NCBI RefSeq assembly: GCF_905163445.1
Contig: NC_053194.1
Span: forward strand, 17,154,921 to 17,218,920
Length of the DNA stretch: 64,000 nucleotides
Origin: Pararge aegeria
Lineage: Eukaryota; Arthropoda; Insecta; Lepidoptera; Nymphalidae
Direction of reading: 5' to 3'
Both the position numbers and the translations under genes were made by a program. Numbering within the stretch: position 1 is the first letter of the stretch; each line of letters opens with the position of its first letter. This document shows, piece by piece, positions 20,752 to 30,514 of the stretch. The notes below the pieces were generated by a model. The model had not been told where the DNA came from. It saw only the letters and a list, made by a program, of their open reading frames with translations, and made no database searches.

Positions 20752-20880
20752 GGTTTCATATTTAATTTGTAAGGACCCCTCTCAGGTGAAGGCCTCCTCC
20801 AAGGATTTCCATTTTGGTATATTTTTGGCTGTTTGTAACCAGTCTGTTCCTGCGATCTTCTTAATATCATTATTGTATAT
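20752..20880 (-). pseudogene. RTE-type LINE C-terminal fragment
   Basis: On the minus strand one frame reads DIKKIAGTDWLQTAKNIPKW followed by KSLEEAFT and a stop. The pattern of a Trp, about six residues, then W-K-x-L-EEA(F/Y)xxx is what I know from C-termini of RTE-like endonuclease/RT proteins. Only the last ~35 codons remain, so this is a 5'-truncated dead copy. The assignment is by pattern recognition only. Confidence 0.55.
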
Positions 20881-20914
20881 TATGATTATAAAAATGTAGT
20901 GAATGTAGGTGAAG

Positions 20915-20990
20915 AGCTGAGTAAAAGAACTGCTCAGTTTCTTACCGGTTTCTTCTCGGTAGAATCTGCCTTCAGAACGCGTGAGCGCGT
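20915..20990 (+). repeat. LINE-E 3' untranslated fragment
   Basis: gaactgctcagtttcttacc, ggtttcttctcggtagaatc and tgccttcagaac match the plus-oriented LINE-E words at 48240-48300. Confidence 0.6.
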
Positions 20991-21335
20991 AGAGAAAAAC
21001 AGGTATAATTCACGTGTATCCAAAACATCAATAATGTTTGTTTAAGTGACTCTGCTTTCGGCTTTAAGTTATATAAAAGAAATTTGAACTAGAACTCCGT
21101 TGCAATGCAATCGTAACGAGGACCTACTGTCTTAAGAAGGTCGTGACAACGTTACACCAGTGACAGTGATTGTGACAGTGGTCATAGTGGATCGACCACG
21201 ATTATACATCAACCGTCCTTATTTTTCTCTCACCTGATGTCGCCAGCAGCGTGCTTATGCGGCCAAGCAGTCGCGCGTTTGTTTATATACAAACTCGCGA
21301 CTTTTAAATTTGGAAGAAAAGATGCTGTTTCGATA
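20991..21335. other. No recognised feature
   Basis: Mixed sequence before a LINE-D coding fragment. A direct repeat of tgacagtg-like words is visible near 21160-21190. No gene seen. Confidence 0.3.
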
Positions 21336-21917
21336 TAAGATGCTGTATCCTCATGTAAATAATTTATCGAACAGGCTTAGTTCTGCTGCCTATGCGGTAA
21401 AGAAGATACGCCAAATGACCGACGTAGAAACTGCGAGACTGGTATATTTTAGTTACTTTCACAGCATTATGTCATATGGAATTTTACTTTGCGGTAATGT
21501 TGCTGATATTAGCACTATTTTCGTGCTGCAGAGGGGGCTGTTCGTTCTATCTACAAAATGGGTCCGAGAGAGTCATTGAGAGATAAATTTAAAGATTTTA
21601 AAATAATGACAGTGTATAGTCAGTACATATTTGAAAATTTAATGTACGTTCATAAAAACATTTCTAAATTTAAGAAAAAATGTGACTGCAATAATTTAAA
21701 CATTAGAAGTAAGAATAAACTTACAGTGCAATATACTAGGTTACATAAAATTCATAATTCGTTTAAAGGAAATTGCATACAATTCTACAATAAACTACCA
21801 ATTGACATCTTGGAGATGTCTCTTAAAAAGTTCAAACTTTGTATTAAACGTAAGCTTATAGAAACGTCCTATTATAGTATAAAGGACTACGTAAACGATA
21901 AAAAAGCTTGGGTGTAA
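21336..21917 (+). pseudogene. LINE-D reverse-transcriptase C-terminal part, one-base frameshift
   Basis: The first frame reads NNLSNRLSSAAYAVKKIRQM and on to FVLQRGLF; the second resumes with KMGPRESLRDKFKDFKIMT and ends YVNDKKAWV with a stop at 21915-21917. The same junction at 36205-36240 and on the minus strand at 49320-49350 reads through (VLQK-RAV-R-IYKMGP). This copy has cagagggggctg where 36205 has cagaagagggctg, one base fewer, so the frame breaks near 21531. This is the post-catalytic thumb and C-terminus of an APE-type LINE polymerase. The catalytic core is absent (5' truncated). A 3' untranslated region follows to about 22170. Confidence 0.85.
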
Positions 21918-22172
21918 ATTATTGCTCTAACCAGGTTGCTCTTCTAATAATTTAAAATGACATTGTGAGATGGTGATAACAAAAAAACGCCCGGCTAAGT
22001 TTGTTGTGGGCTTCTTCTTAGACCGGGACGCGTTTGGTACCCTCGTAGCTTTACCTTTAAGTTTACGAATGTGGTTATCGCCATCATCTCACTACCGTGT
22101 AATTCTTATGTACGCATCAAAAGTGCCACCTGTGGGCCTACTTGAATAAAGATATTTTTGACTTTTGACTTT
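21918..22172 (+). repeat. LINE-D 3' untranslated region
   Basis: Plus-oriented version of the tail: atttaaaatgacattgtgag, atggtgataacaaaaaaacg, ttgttgtgggcttcttctta, gaccgggacgcgtttggtac, catcatctcactaccgtgta, tgggcctacttgaataaaga and tatttttgacttttgac. The terminal gactttgactt-like microsatellite is the LINE-D tail. Confidence 0.85.
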
Positions 22173-22200
22173 GTTTGATACTTTTACGTTTTAATTTTTT

Positions 22201-22468
22201 GACGGCCGACTGGCGCAGTGGGCACCGACCCTGCTTTCTGAGTCCAAGGCCGTGGGTTCGATTCCCACTACTGGAAAATGTTTGTGTGATGAGCATGAGT
22301 GTTTTTCAGTGCCTGAGTGTTTATATTGATATTCTATGTACCTATTTGTGTATATTATTCATAAAAATATTCATAGGTCATCTTAGTACCCATAACACAA
22401 GCTACGCTTACTTTGGGGCTAGATGGCGATGGGTGTATTGTTGTAGTATATTTATATTTATTTAATTT
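22201..22468 (+). repeat. SINE-C, complete head
   Basis: gacggccgactggcgcagtg, then gggttcgattcccactactg. The A box TGGCGCAGTGGG and B box GGTTCGATTCC both fit the Pol III consensus. The body follows (atgagcatgagtgtttttca, cctgagtgttta, cataacacaagctacgctta, ctttggggctagatggcgat, gggtgtattgttgtagtata) and ends in a TTTA-rich tail. Confidence 0.88.
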
Positions 22469-22680
22469 AAGCAATCTAAATATCACTCGCTTTAAACGGT
22501 GAAGGAAAACAACGTGAGGAAACCAGCATGCCTGAGATTTCTCCATAATGTTCTCAACGGCGTGTGAAGTCTACCAATCCGCAGTTGGCCAGCGTGGCAG
22601 CGGCCTGAACCCTTTTCATTCTGAGTGGAGACCCGTGCACTGTACCGGTAATAAGTTTATGGTGATATTGATGATGATGA
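22469..22680 (+). repeat. SINE-B without head
   Basis: aagcaatctaaatatcactc, gctttaaacggtgaaggaaa, acaacgtgaggaaaccagca, agatttctccataatgttct, ccaatccgcagttggccagc and a tail of gatgatgatga. It begins directly at the SINE-C tail, so the head was lost or replaced. Confidence 0.75.
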
Positions 22681-22699
22681 ACCAAAGTAAAAGAAAAAG

Positions 22700-22888
22700 C
22701 ACATGGTTTAAGGGCGATAGAAAAAAATTGTGAGGAAATCTTCGTGCTTCGAGTTCTTTAATTCCCAAGGCGGTGTCAAGCCCACCAATCCGCACTTGGC
22801 TTACGTGTTGACTACCTTAACTCATTCTTTAAGGACACCCTGGCACTGGATTACGGGCTCAAGCACTGAGATGATGATGACGATGATG
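22700..22888 (+). repeat. Diverged SINE-B fragment
   Basis: ttgtgaggaaatcttcgtgc, ttcgagttctttaattccca, aggcggtgtcaagcccacca, atccgcacttggcttacgtg and an ATGATG tail. It lies in tandem behind another SINE-B but is clearly older. Confidence 0.6.
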
Positions 22889-23734
22889 AAGTCTAAGGGG
22901 AAATGTTAATAATACCAGCCTCTTAACTCAGATCATCCATTCACTAAGGTCACGATGGTTTTTCTTTTCTTCTATTCCAAACCACGCTTTTGGTTAAAAG
23001 TACTTCACATATCAAACGACTGTCAAAGGGCTTTGGAATCGAGTCGCAAAGTACTTAACATGTACCCAATTATATTTGTCAGTGGCAATTGTACAAAAAG
23101 CTCTTACCCGCAATGACAATTAATTATTTGTATTCATTTTATTATACCCTCAATGTATTTGTAAAGGTTTTTCATTATTCGTTAAGTATACGCATATGCT
23201 TCTATAAGCCACTACATACTAATTTTCCATGATATTATACAATTGAAAATGAACTCTATTATTACTAGAAACAAAGTTTAATAGATAATAACTTATTGAT
23301 AAGACGTTATTCCTTTTTTCATTGCAATGTAAATTCACCCTTTGCCAAAAACGTTAACAGAAATTTTACTTTAAGTATACTGAGTTAAGGTTTTAAATTG
23401 CAGTATGATGTAAATCTCATATTCTTTATAGTTGTGCAATAACTAGCCTTAAAAATGCAACAAAATTGGTAATGCATTTGTTAAAAACTTTTTTATTGGA
23501 CTTTCAGCCTTATTCTTTTAGCAATAAGATGTCAGAATGGTCTAGTGCTCAAAAATTTGGTTGCAATTTAATGGCATCGTGTGACGAATTAAGCCAGTTG
23601 GTGTATTTTGAATGGGACGTTTAATTTTGTTTCCTATTCCACTCGGGATGTATTAACTGTGAATGACAAACGTTGTGATTAGATATGCTGACGTCATTGA
23701 ATTAATTAAGCAAATAAGTATTTTTATATAGTTG
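22889..23734. other. No recognised feature
   Basis: AT-rich, no gene or repeat recognised. Confidence 0.3.
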
Positions 23735-24022
23735 AAGCGGTTATAGCCCATTGGGTAGGATTTCTAATTCACTTTTGGGAGAACGAGTTCGAATCCCGGC
23801 ACGCACCTTTAACTTTTTTAAGTTATGTGCGTTTTAAGCAATTCAAATATGACTTGTTTCAACGGTGAGGGAAAACATTGTCGTGAAACCTACATACCAG
23901 AGAGTTCACCGTGATGTTCTCAAAAATGTGAGAAGTCCACCGATCCGCACTAGGCCAGCATGGTGGAATACGGCCTTAATCCTTTCTTATTGTGGGAGGA
24001 GATCCGTGTCCTGCTCAAGCTC
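23735..24022 (+). repeat. SINE-B, nearly complete
   Basis: aagcggttatagcccattgg (A box TAGCCCATTGGG), gagttcgaatcccggcacgc (B box), agttatgtgcgttttaagca, aacggtgagggaaaacattg, ttctcaaaaatgtgagaagt and gcactaggccagcatggtgg. The tail is cut shortly after gtgggaggagatccgtgtcc. Confidence 0.8.
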
Positions 24023-24083
24023 TATATTGTCCAGAAAGTTAGCTTTTTCGCATTAGTGCTTATACTAAATCTCTCTTATCTCT

Positions 24084-24161
24084 CTCAGAGAGCGAGAGCG
24101 AGAGTGAGAGAGAGAGAGAGCGAGAGAGAGAGAGAGCGAGAGAGAGAGAGAGAGAGAGAGG
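24084..24161 (+). repeat. (GA)n microsatellite
   Basis: A purine-only GAGA tract interrupted by gcga and gtga. It encodes the artefactual Arg/Glu run of the frame 23960-24262, which I do not call as a gene. Confidence 0.9.
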
Positions 24162-24287
24162 GACGCCCATTTCGCCTCAAAACTGGAATATCCTCAGAAA
24201 TTTATGACTATACGATGAATAATTTACTGTATAATATTGTACGTGCTCAAAATTTTATGTAAATTACAAAGTACACGTAAAAGAACT

Positions 24288-24480
24288 TTTGAATGAATGA
24301 ATGAATGAATACACTTTTATTGTACACCACATAAACATAACAAATTAACAGTAAAAATTAAACAAAAGGTATACAATTTGGCGGTCTTATCGCTACATAG
24401 CGATCTCTTCCAGGCAACCAAAGGCGTTAAAAACAGCTCTAGAAGAGAGGTAGGTGGTGCATTTAACTGTACTGTGTTGC
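24288..24480 (-). repeat. LINE-H 3' end
   Basis: Reverse-complemented tail gaatgaatgaatgaatgaat, then acacttttattgtacaccac, gtatacaatttggcggtctt, atcgctacatagcgatctct, ccaggcaaccaaaggcgtta and gtaggtggtgca. It shares tail and body with the plus copy at 20066-20178 and partially with 60935-61050. Confidence 0.7.
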
Positions 24481-24809
24481 AAATAAACATGCATAAACCT
24501 ATATATACAAATATAATATGTACATATAACAAACTTACAATAAAATATATAGATAGTGATAATAATTAATATATACCTATATAATTAATATCAATAATAA
24601 ATAAATATATACAATATTGTCAAACCACAAATAAAACAGAAGGGAATAGGCAAGTTAAAGATCCGCAGATGCAGACAAAAAATGATCTTTGACAACTTTT
24701 ATAGGAATTAGGGGTAGAAGAATGAAATGATGTCTTGAGCGCTTGATACGAACTGACATATATTAGCCAAATTATTAAGAAATAATGTTGTATTCTTTTT
24801 TTCATTCTT
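24481..24809. other. No recognised feature
   Basis: Very AT-rich, possibly the interior of the LINE-H copy. No frame of substance. Confidence 0.3.
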
Positions 24810-25070
24810 CTACAAGTTAGCCCTAGACTGCAATCTCACTGGTGGTAAGAGATGACATACAGTCTAAGATGGTAGCGGTCTAACCTATTTGGGAGTGGTA
24901 GTGATACCCCTAATCGGCTTCTGCGCCACGTCCCACCAAATCGCTTAGCGGCACGTCTTTGTCGGTAGGGTGGTAATAAGCCAAGGCCAAAACCTCCCAC
25001 CAGACCAGACCGGTGAAAATTCAGAAATTATAAATTCCCAAATTGCCCCTGCGGGGAATCGAACCCGGGA
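24810..25070 (-). repeat. SINE-A, main part of an interrupted copy
   Basis: Reverse-complement order: ctacaagttagccctagact, gcaatctcactggtggtaag, acatacagtctaagatggta, gcggtctaacctatttggga, accaaatcgcttagcggcac, gtctttgtcggtagggtggt, aattcagaaattataaattc, cccctgcggggaatcgaacc and cgggacct. The B box is read as GGTTCGATTCC on the minus strand. The remaining head lies at 25208-25255 beyond an insertion. Confidence 0.8.
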
Positions 25071-25207
25071 CCTTTTTTTTTTTTTTTTTATTAACGATAG
25101 GCCAGCGTTTGACGACAATCATGCCCGTTAGAAAGCAATGATGAGGTCTAGGTTGGAGCATTGCGTCGGTGCTGGAGACTATGTAGTTTCGCCTGCGTTA
25201 ACGAATT
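25071..25207 (-). mobile_element. Poly-T-edged insertion (repeat-I-like) within SINE-A
   Basis: A run of about 17 T, then taacgataggccagcgtttg, acgacaatcatgcccgttag and onwards to aacgaattg, sits between SINE-A parts that are continuous at 34150-34255. The T-run with aagcgtttgac.acaatca resembles the openings of repeat-I at 948 and 55338, so this is probably a minus-strand retroposed copy with an A tail. The target-site duplication is not clear. Confidence 0.5.
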
Positions 25208-25255
25208 GCTTAAATTCACAGCGCTCACAGATGTGCCACGGAGGTCGTCAATTTG
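25208..25255 (-). repeat. SINE-A tRNA-like head, separated by an insertion
   Basis: cttaaattcacagcgctcac followed by gccacggaggtcgtcaa is the A-box side of SINE-A (compare ttaaattcacagtgccaggg aggtcgtcg at 34228-34252). Confidence 0.6.
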
Positions 25256-25529
25256 TATATAAGCTTTATTAGAATCATTGATTACCATTAATCAATTTGC
25301 AAGGTTATCTCAAGTAGGTACCTACTATTAAACATTTTAACTTAACTTTACAAAGTAAGTTACACTCGTTAGCCAGCTGAAACTCCAAAACAAAGTTTTC
25401 CATTAAATTACAAAGCTATGCTATCATTTTCGGACTGTATTTGCATAAATTCAAACGGAAAGCCTTAAACATCTTTTCTAGCTATAAAATCCAGTAACAA
25501 GATCAAGTTTTCTCTTTATTTTTTTACTA

Positions 25530-25960
25530 GCTGTTGCCTACGACTTCGTCTGCGTTTGTTTTTTTTTTTGATTTGGCATTAAATTTAGTTGTAGATCTAA
25601 AAAAGTATTCAGTATCGCTAAGCCTTAAATGAGGGGTTTCCTGCTGTCCGTTGGGGAGTTCTGTCCTCTATCTCCAACCACAGTTTAGGCAAAATTAAAT
25701 ACATATTATAACCTCTATAGTACAAAAAAAAAATATTTAAATCGGTTATAGTTTGTCGGAGTTATGGTGTAAAATCGTCAAACACTCATCCCCTCTCCCA
25801 AAGGAAGCGAGCTTAAATTCGGGATATAAAGTATACTATATTACTTCTAACACTTCCAAAAATATGTGTACAAAGTTTCATGAGGATCAGTTAAGTAGTT
25901 TTTGCGTGAAAGCGTAACAAACATACTTACATTGACATTTATAATATTAGTAGGGATTGT
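25530..25960. repeat. Helitron-like / Lep repeat, long copy
   Basis: Opens actagctgttgcctacgact, tcgtctgcgtttg and closes ttcatgaggatcagttaagt, agtttttgcgtgaaagcgta, acaaacatacttac, ttataatattagtagggat. The closing words mirror the opening of 19546-19760 in reverse, so the element lies on the minus strand with its CTAG end at about 25531. The interior is shared in part with 62190-62480 (ctaagccttaaatgag / ctcatttaaggcttag). Confidence 0.55.
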
Positions 25961-26594
25961 TACATCGATGTTTACGCAGCACTTTTTTGCATATAAGTAG
26001 GTAATTACTTTGCCAATTATATAAACCGATTTTGCTGATTCTTGTTTTATTTGGTATGGTATACCTACCTCGCAGGTGTTCCCACTCAAATTTCATAATT
26101 TCATCTAAACGTAGTAATATTACATTTTACTTGGCACCGACTTGGCACAAATGTAGAGAATATTCTTTTTCCTGGTTTTTAGTTGTTTAAAAAAGTTTTT
26201 GTCATTTTTTTTTGTTTATTTGGAAATGTGTGTATTGTTTAATTTCGCCCGCTAACCCTTCCAACTAACCTGAGTTTTTTACCCTTATTGTATTAAAGTT
26301 TATTGTACAAGCTTCGTACCCCTAGCTTCTATGAGCATGCTATTATAAGGATGATAGCCTTATCAAGTACGTATTGGGCCAAATAAAAAACTTTTTGATT
26401 TCTTTCTTGAAAAATGTCAGTTTAGTTAATAAAATTAAACCTATGTTAATTTTTTTATTATTATAATTGGGATTTTACCATTTATTGCTTAATATTTTCA
26501 AAATACTGTTCGAGCTTCCGCGCATCCTGCTCATCATACGGCACCATCTCATTTCCCGGGATAAAAAAGGATACAATTTCACAAATACAAATTT
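25961..26594. other. No recognised feature
   Basis: AT-rich; no gene or familiar repeat. Confidence 0.3.
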
Positions 26595-26710
26595 ATAATC
26601 GCTTAAACGATAAGACCGCCTTTGCACGCCCTATTTTCTATTTTAAGTTTCTTCTGTAATATATGTTTACTTTTTTAAATTTGTGTGTGTAATAAAGTTT
26701 TCAAACAAAC
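26595..26710 (+). repeat. LINE 3' end similar to LINE-H
   Basis: cgcttaaacgataagaccgc, ctttgcacgcc, a TTTA-rich stretch and gtgtgtgtaataaagttttc. The cga.aag.ccgcc word and the ...aataaa.. end resemble LINE-H tails such as 20066-20178, though the tail repeat differs. Confidence 0.45.
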
Positions 26711-27003
26711 AATTTAAGTCTCTAGGATGCAAGATCTCTGTGCCAAACATAATTAAGATCTGAATACTCCACTAAATAAGTAACCAACAAACAAACAGAC
26801 ACATTTACAAATTTATCTTATAAGTATGAATAATTAATTTTAGTATAATATTATATGCAATCTTCAAGTAAACGAAAGTACTCTTATAGAAATGCAGTTA
26901 CTTTTACTTTCTTAAATAGACGCTCTATCATTAGCGGATTCATTGCGTGCCCTACCCCAATAACAGTCAGAACAGTTGGAAGGCGTGACCTTATTTCCGT
27001 GAT
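26711..27003. other. No recognised feature
   Basis: AT-rich flank preceding the tandem array; nothing recognised. Confidence 0.3.
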
Positions 27004-28145
27004 TCATCTACGATCAACGTGACAATGAATTTCAAAGTTCGCAAGACGTTCAATTACCGTTGAGCACGCTAAGAGGTTGTTAGTGAAACTTGCTAAGCAC
27101 CGCCTCCCGCAGAGCCAAGTTTTACTGAAGTGGCGCAGAGAATAGCGAAGCGTTGAAAGCACATTGGTGGTTCCACAGACAAGAAGCGGAGCGAAAAAGA
27201 GCATCGAGTTATCATTATTTGACGGCCGATTGGCGCATATTTTCAGTGACCCTGCTTTCTTAGTCTAAGGCCGCGGGTTCGATTCCCACTACTGGAAAAT
27301 GTTTGTGTGATGAGCGTGAATATTTTTCAGTGTCTGGATGTTTATATTCTAAGTATTTATGTATATTACTCATAAAAATATTCATTAGTCAATGAATTAC
27401 TTTGGGGCTAGATGGCGATGTGTGTATTGTCGTAGTATATTACTTATTTATTATTTATTTATTATGTAATAGTGGCTTTTTCTACGTAGGTGTTTTACGC
27501 TAAGCAGGGTTAAAGGTTGTAAATGAAACAGGGCAGACACTGCCTCCCACAGAGCTGTTTCACTGAAGCGGACTAAAGAAAAGCGAAGCGTTGAAAACAA
27601 TTGGTGTTTTCGCAGCGAAAACGATCCTCGAATTATCAATTATATTGTTATCGTGAAACTTTGCTATGAGTATATACCGCCTTCCACTGAGCCAAGTTTT
27701 ACTCAAGCGGACCAGAGAATGGCGTAGCGTTGAAAACAGACAGGTGTTTTTACAGACTAGAACCGGAAACGAGTTTCGAGCTTTAATTCATTAGCGTAAT
27801 GCCTTTTCTGCAAAGAATGACTAGCTTTTCCCGCAAAGCACGCTTAAAGATTGTTAGTTATACCTTGCCTTCCGCAGCAAGTTTCACTACAGCGGACCAC
27901 AGATAAACGAAGCGTTGAAAAGAGGTCGGGGTTTCAAAAGGGAAGAACTGAAAACGAACTTCTACATTTAAGTGTAATAGATGCTTTTTAAAGTGGTCTG
28001 CTAAGCAGGCAAAAGGCTTGTTAGTTTAACTTTGCTAAGCACCGCGTTCCGCAGTGCCAACTTTCACTCAACGTATCAAGGAATAGAGGGTGAAATAGAG
28101 TTCGGTGTTTCCACAGGCGCGTATCAGAGCAGCCACTTAAATGAA
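27004..28145. repeat. Diverged tandem array, five units of ~140-190 bp
   Basis: Five successive blocks share caccgcctcccgcagagcca, agttttactgaag.gg, c.agagaatagcgaagcg, ttgaaaacag, ggtgtttccacagac and ..gaa.cggaaacgag in the same order. The gcgttga anchor falls at about 27150, 27588, 27727, 27912 and 28088, giving spacings of 438 (about 190 without the inserted SINE-C), 139, 185 and 176 bp. Units are perhaps 65-80% alike by eye. Minus-strand frames in units 1 and 2 share a protein-like phrase (STLRYSL-RHFS / STLRFSL-VRFS), but neither continues across units. I cannot name a family. An old satellite or the repeated interior of a larger element are the main options. Confidence 0.7.
27221..27468 (+). 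repeat. SINE-C inserted in the tandem array
   Basis: gacggccgattggcgcatat, gggttcgattcccactactg, atgagcgtgaatatttttca, ctttggggctagatggcgat, gtgtgtattgtcgtagtata and a TTTA tail. It lacks the central cataacacaagctacg word. It lies between units 1 and 2 of the array, so it is younger than the array. Confidence 0.85.
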
Positions 28146-28255
28146 GAGGAAAAAAGTGTAGTTCTGCTGAAAAATAAATATAAACGACTAATATAATAAC
28201 TCGAAAGTTTGTAAGGACGTTTATCTACTCTTTCTCACCTAATCTCACTCAAAGT

Positions 28256-28512
28256 CATCATCTTTAACCCATTACCAGTCCACCGCATGGCACGGGTACT
28301 CCTCCAAAAATGAGGAGGGTGTAGGCCGTTGTCCACCACGCTGACCAAGTGCGGTTTGGTAGACTTTACACACCTTTGGGAACGTTACGGAGATTTACTC
28401 ACGATGTTCCACCGTTATATTTTTAATTCTTCAAATTAAAAACGTGCATAACTCCGAAATGTTAGAGGTCGAACGGAGGCCGAAGCTTTAACTAATAGGT
28501 TATCACCGCTTT
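28256..28512 (-). repeat. SINE-B copy
   Basis: tcatcatctttaacccatta, ccagtccaccgcatggcacg, ggccgttgtccaccacgctg, accaagtgcggtttggtaga, acgttacggagatttactca, cgatgttccaccgttat, ataactccgaaatgttagag and aataggttatcaccgc. The head is strongly mutated in the B-box area. Confidence 0.75.
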
Positions 28513-28521
28513 ACCCACCAG

Positions 28522-28770
28522 GGGCTAGCATGGACAGTGTATTACAGTGTACAGTGTGACAGTAATTAACGTGTAAACCTGCTAAAGCATGGGAATATGG
28601 AATATGAGCAGTTTACCCCCGTTTATAATTTCACATAAATGATTTAGATATTATTTCCACTCGTGCGCCAGTGCTCTGAGAGTTGATAAAGCTGTGGGAG
28701 AAGATAAATTTTTTTCCTTTCCCCCGGGATATAATTGTCCTCTCCCATGCAAGCTGTGCAGCAGGGCTAG
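28522..28770. mobile_element. Short element with GGGCTAGC ends, copy 1
   Basis: Starts ggggctagcatgg and ends gcagcagggctagcac. The interior words cctgctaaagcatgggaata, tggaatatgagcagtttacc, cccgtttataat, atattatttccactcgtgcg, ccagtgctctgagag and gggatataattgtcctctcc match the reverse complement of 55031-55247. The inverted cagggctagca edges suggest a DNA-transposon-derived element. No transposase is present. Confidence 0.55.
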
Positions 28771-28890
28771 CACAAGCAAGAGATAAAAATTATATCCCTG
28801 ACAGGATATATAAATAACCTGTAACCTCCTAAAGGACGGGAACATGGGATAGAAGAAGTTTACTCCTTGATATTATTACATATATATTAT
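28759..28890. mobile_element. Same element, partial second copy in tandem
   Basis: Restarts with cagggctagcacaagcaaga, gataaaaattatatccctga, aacctgtaacctcctaaagg, acgggaacatggg and agtttactcct, then gatattat. This is the 5' part of the 28522 element in the same orientation, directly following it and sharing the GGGCTAGC edge. Confidence 0.5.
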
Positions 28891-29644
28891 TAGGATATTA
28901 TCTCCAAAACTATCGCCTATATATATAACCAGAGCAACATTTCGCAGGTCATGCAAGGAACGATTCCTATAAAGTGCCCTGAGTCCATAAACCTGAGACG
29001 TCGGTGTTGCCTCTTGTACCTATAATTAATTTACCTCTGATATGACTGTATCCTCCAGATGAAGCGCCGACAAGACCTAAATATCCTATGAGCTGCCTGA
29101 TCTATCCTCTCTGATTAATAACTCATTTCCGCTTAAGTATCTCCGCTTAAATGGAAACGCACCCGGAATCGATTCAACTTCTAATTGCCATTGATTGTAA
29201 GTTTGAACAAGATTTTCGAACTAATTCGAAATTGATTGTATTACAATTGCTTCGTTTAATAATAATTGTTCTTTAATGTTTTAACGGTGATTTGGTACAA
29301 TAGTTTCTCATTTTTAAACTAGGATTTATAATAGCTAACCGTAATTTTCTAGATATGACACATGAATGCAAATCACACAAACCTTCCTCGATCTAAAACC
29401 AATCAAAATAATCCACCTTCGAATGCCAATTCTACCTACGGCACGAGGCAACTCATTATCTGGCAATGAATAATAAATTTGCAAGTAAATTGACGACAAT
29501 TTATCGCAGAAGGCTCTCCTACATACTAATATTCTCTTTGAAATCAAACCGGTGTCTCAGGCTTGAGACAAGACTTGTGCTGTGTTGGGCTGCAGGCGCT
29601 TTTTGCGGGAGACCACCAAATACTTTTTTTTTTTAATTGTACCA
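28891..29644. other. No recognised feature
   Basis: AT-rich; no gene or known repeat. Short frames such as 29335-29547 (minus) lack domains. Confidence 0.3.
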
Positions 29645-29715
29645 ATTCAAAATTCAAGTTCAAAATTTCTTTATACATGTAGACCTATTAAAGGCACTTA
29701 TGAAGCGAAAATTGT
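29645..29715 (-). repeat. LINE-D-like 3' end fragment
   Basis: attcaaaattcaagttcaaa, atttctttatacatgtagac, ctattaaaggcacttatgaa and gcg correspond to the first ~60 bp of the LINE-D tail at 48712-48770. The rest is missing. Confidence 0.55.
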
Positions 29716-29814
29716 GTGTGGTTTTACAAGATTAGTTGCATTTTGTTTTTGATGATTTTGATCATGGGAAGATACGTTTTGTGTTAATGCAGTTCAAGTT
29801 TCGCTTGTTTATAT

Positions 29815-29975
29815 ACCTGTAAATGAAAACCGCAATAATATTTCACATACATTTAGAGGTAGATAGATTATGCACTGTGAGACTTATCTGTGAAACCGAT
29901 AACCAAATATTTTTTGAGTATACTACTGCTATAGTTTTTATTGGAAGAAATCATAATAGCCCTAACACGACATGC
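29815..29975. repeat. Diverged dispersed repeat, shared with 9721-9850
   Basis: Second occurrence of taaatgaaaaccg, aatatttcaca, atttagagg, tatagtttttatt and taacacgacatgctaaa. The class is unknown. Confidence 0.3.
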
Positions 29976-29984
29976 TAAATGTTA

Positions 29985-30262
29985 ACGGCCGATTGACGCA
30001 GTTTGCAGGGACCCTGCTTTCTGAGTCCAAGGCCGTGGGTTCGATTCCGACTTTCTGGGTTCGTTCGACTGGAAAATGTTTGTGTGGTGAGCATAAATGT
30101 TTTTCAGTGTCTGGGTGTTTATAGGTATTTTCTAAGTATTTATGTATATTATTCATAAAAATTTTCATCAGTCATCTTAGTACCCATAACACAAGCTACG
30201 CTTACTTTGGGCTAGGGGGCGATGTGTGTATTGTCGTGGTTTATTTATTATTATTATTATTA
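29985..30262 (+). repeat. SINE-C with a small head insertion
   Basis: acggccgattgacgcagttt, ccaaggccgtgggttcgatt, then cgactttctgggttcgttcg, actggaaaatgtttgtgtgg. An extra ~17 bp containing a second ggttcg follows the B box. The body and tail are standard (cataacacaagctacgctta, gtgtgtattgtcgtggttta, (ATT)n). Confidence 0.85.
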
Positions 30263-30445
30263 TTATAATATTTAAATAATACTTAGCTTCTAGCGATGGT
30301 AGTCAGCCCCAGATGTCAAATTGCATCTAGGCATTACATTTATAAGAAATTCTGTCTTGTCTCTGCGCTATTGCTAAAATCTTCTAATTCGTATTCAAAG
30401 ACATGTCGGGACGTTCCTTGTTTCAGCCTAATTCACCTTTGTAAC

Positions 30446-30512
30446 AAACTAGCTGTTGCAAACGGTTTTCGTCGTCGTTTATTACGGTTTTGTACGAATC
30501 TTTTTCATTTTG
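30446..30512 (+). repeat. Helitron-like / Lep repeat fragment
   Basis: aactagctgttgcaaacggt, tttcgtcgtcgtttattacg. The opening word is shared with 15641 and 25530. It breaks off at the SINE-A head. Confidence 0.4.
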
Positions 30513-30514
30513 AC

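Noticed and set aside
21310..21917. Two separate genes
   Set aside because: Both frames are parts of one LINE-D polymerase end broken by a one-base deletion, as the 36.2-kb and 49.3-kb copies show.
23960..24262. 100-codon open frame with an Arg/Glu run
   Set aside because: The run is encoded by the (GA)n microsatellite and the start lies in a SINE-B.
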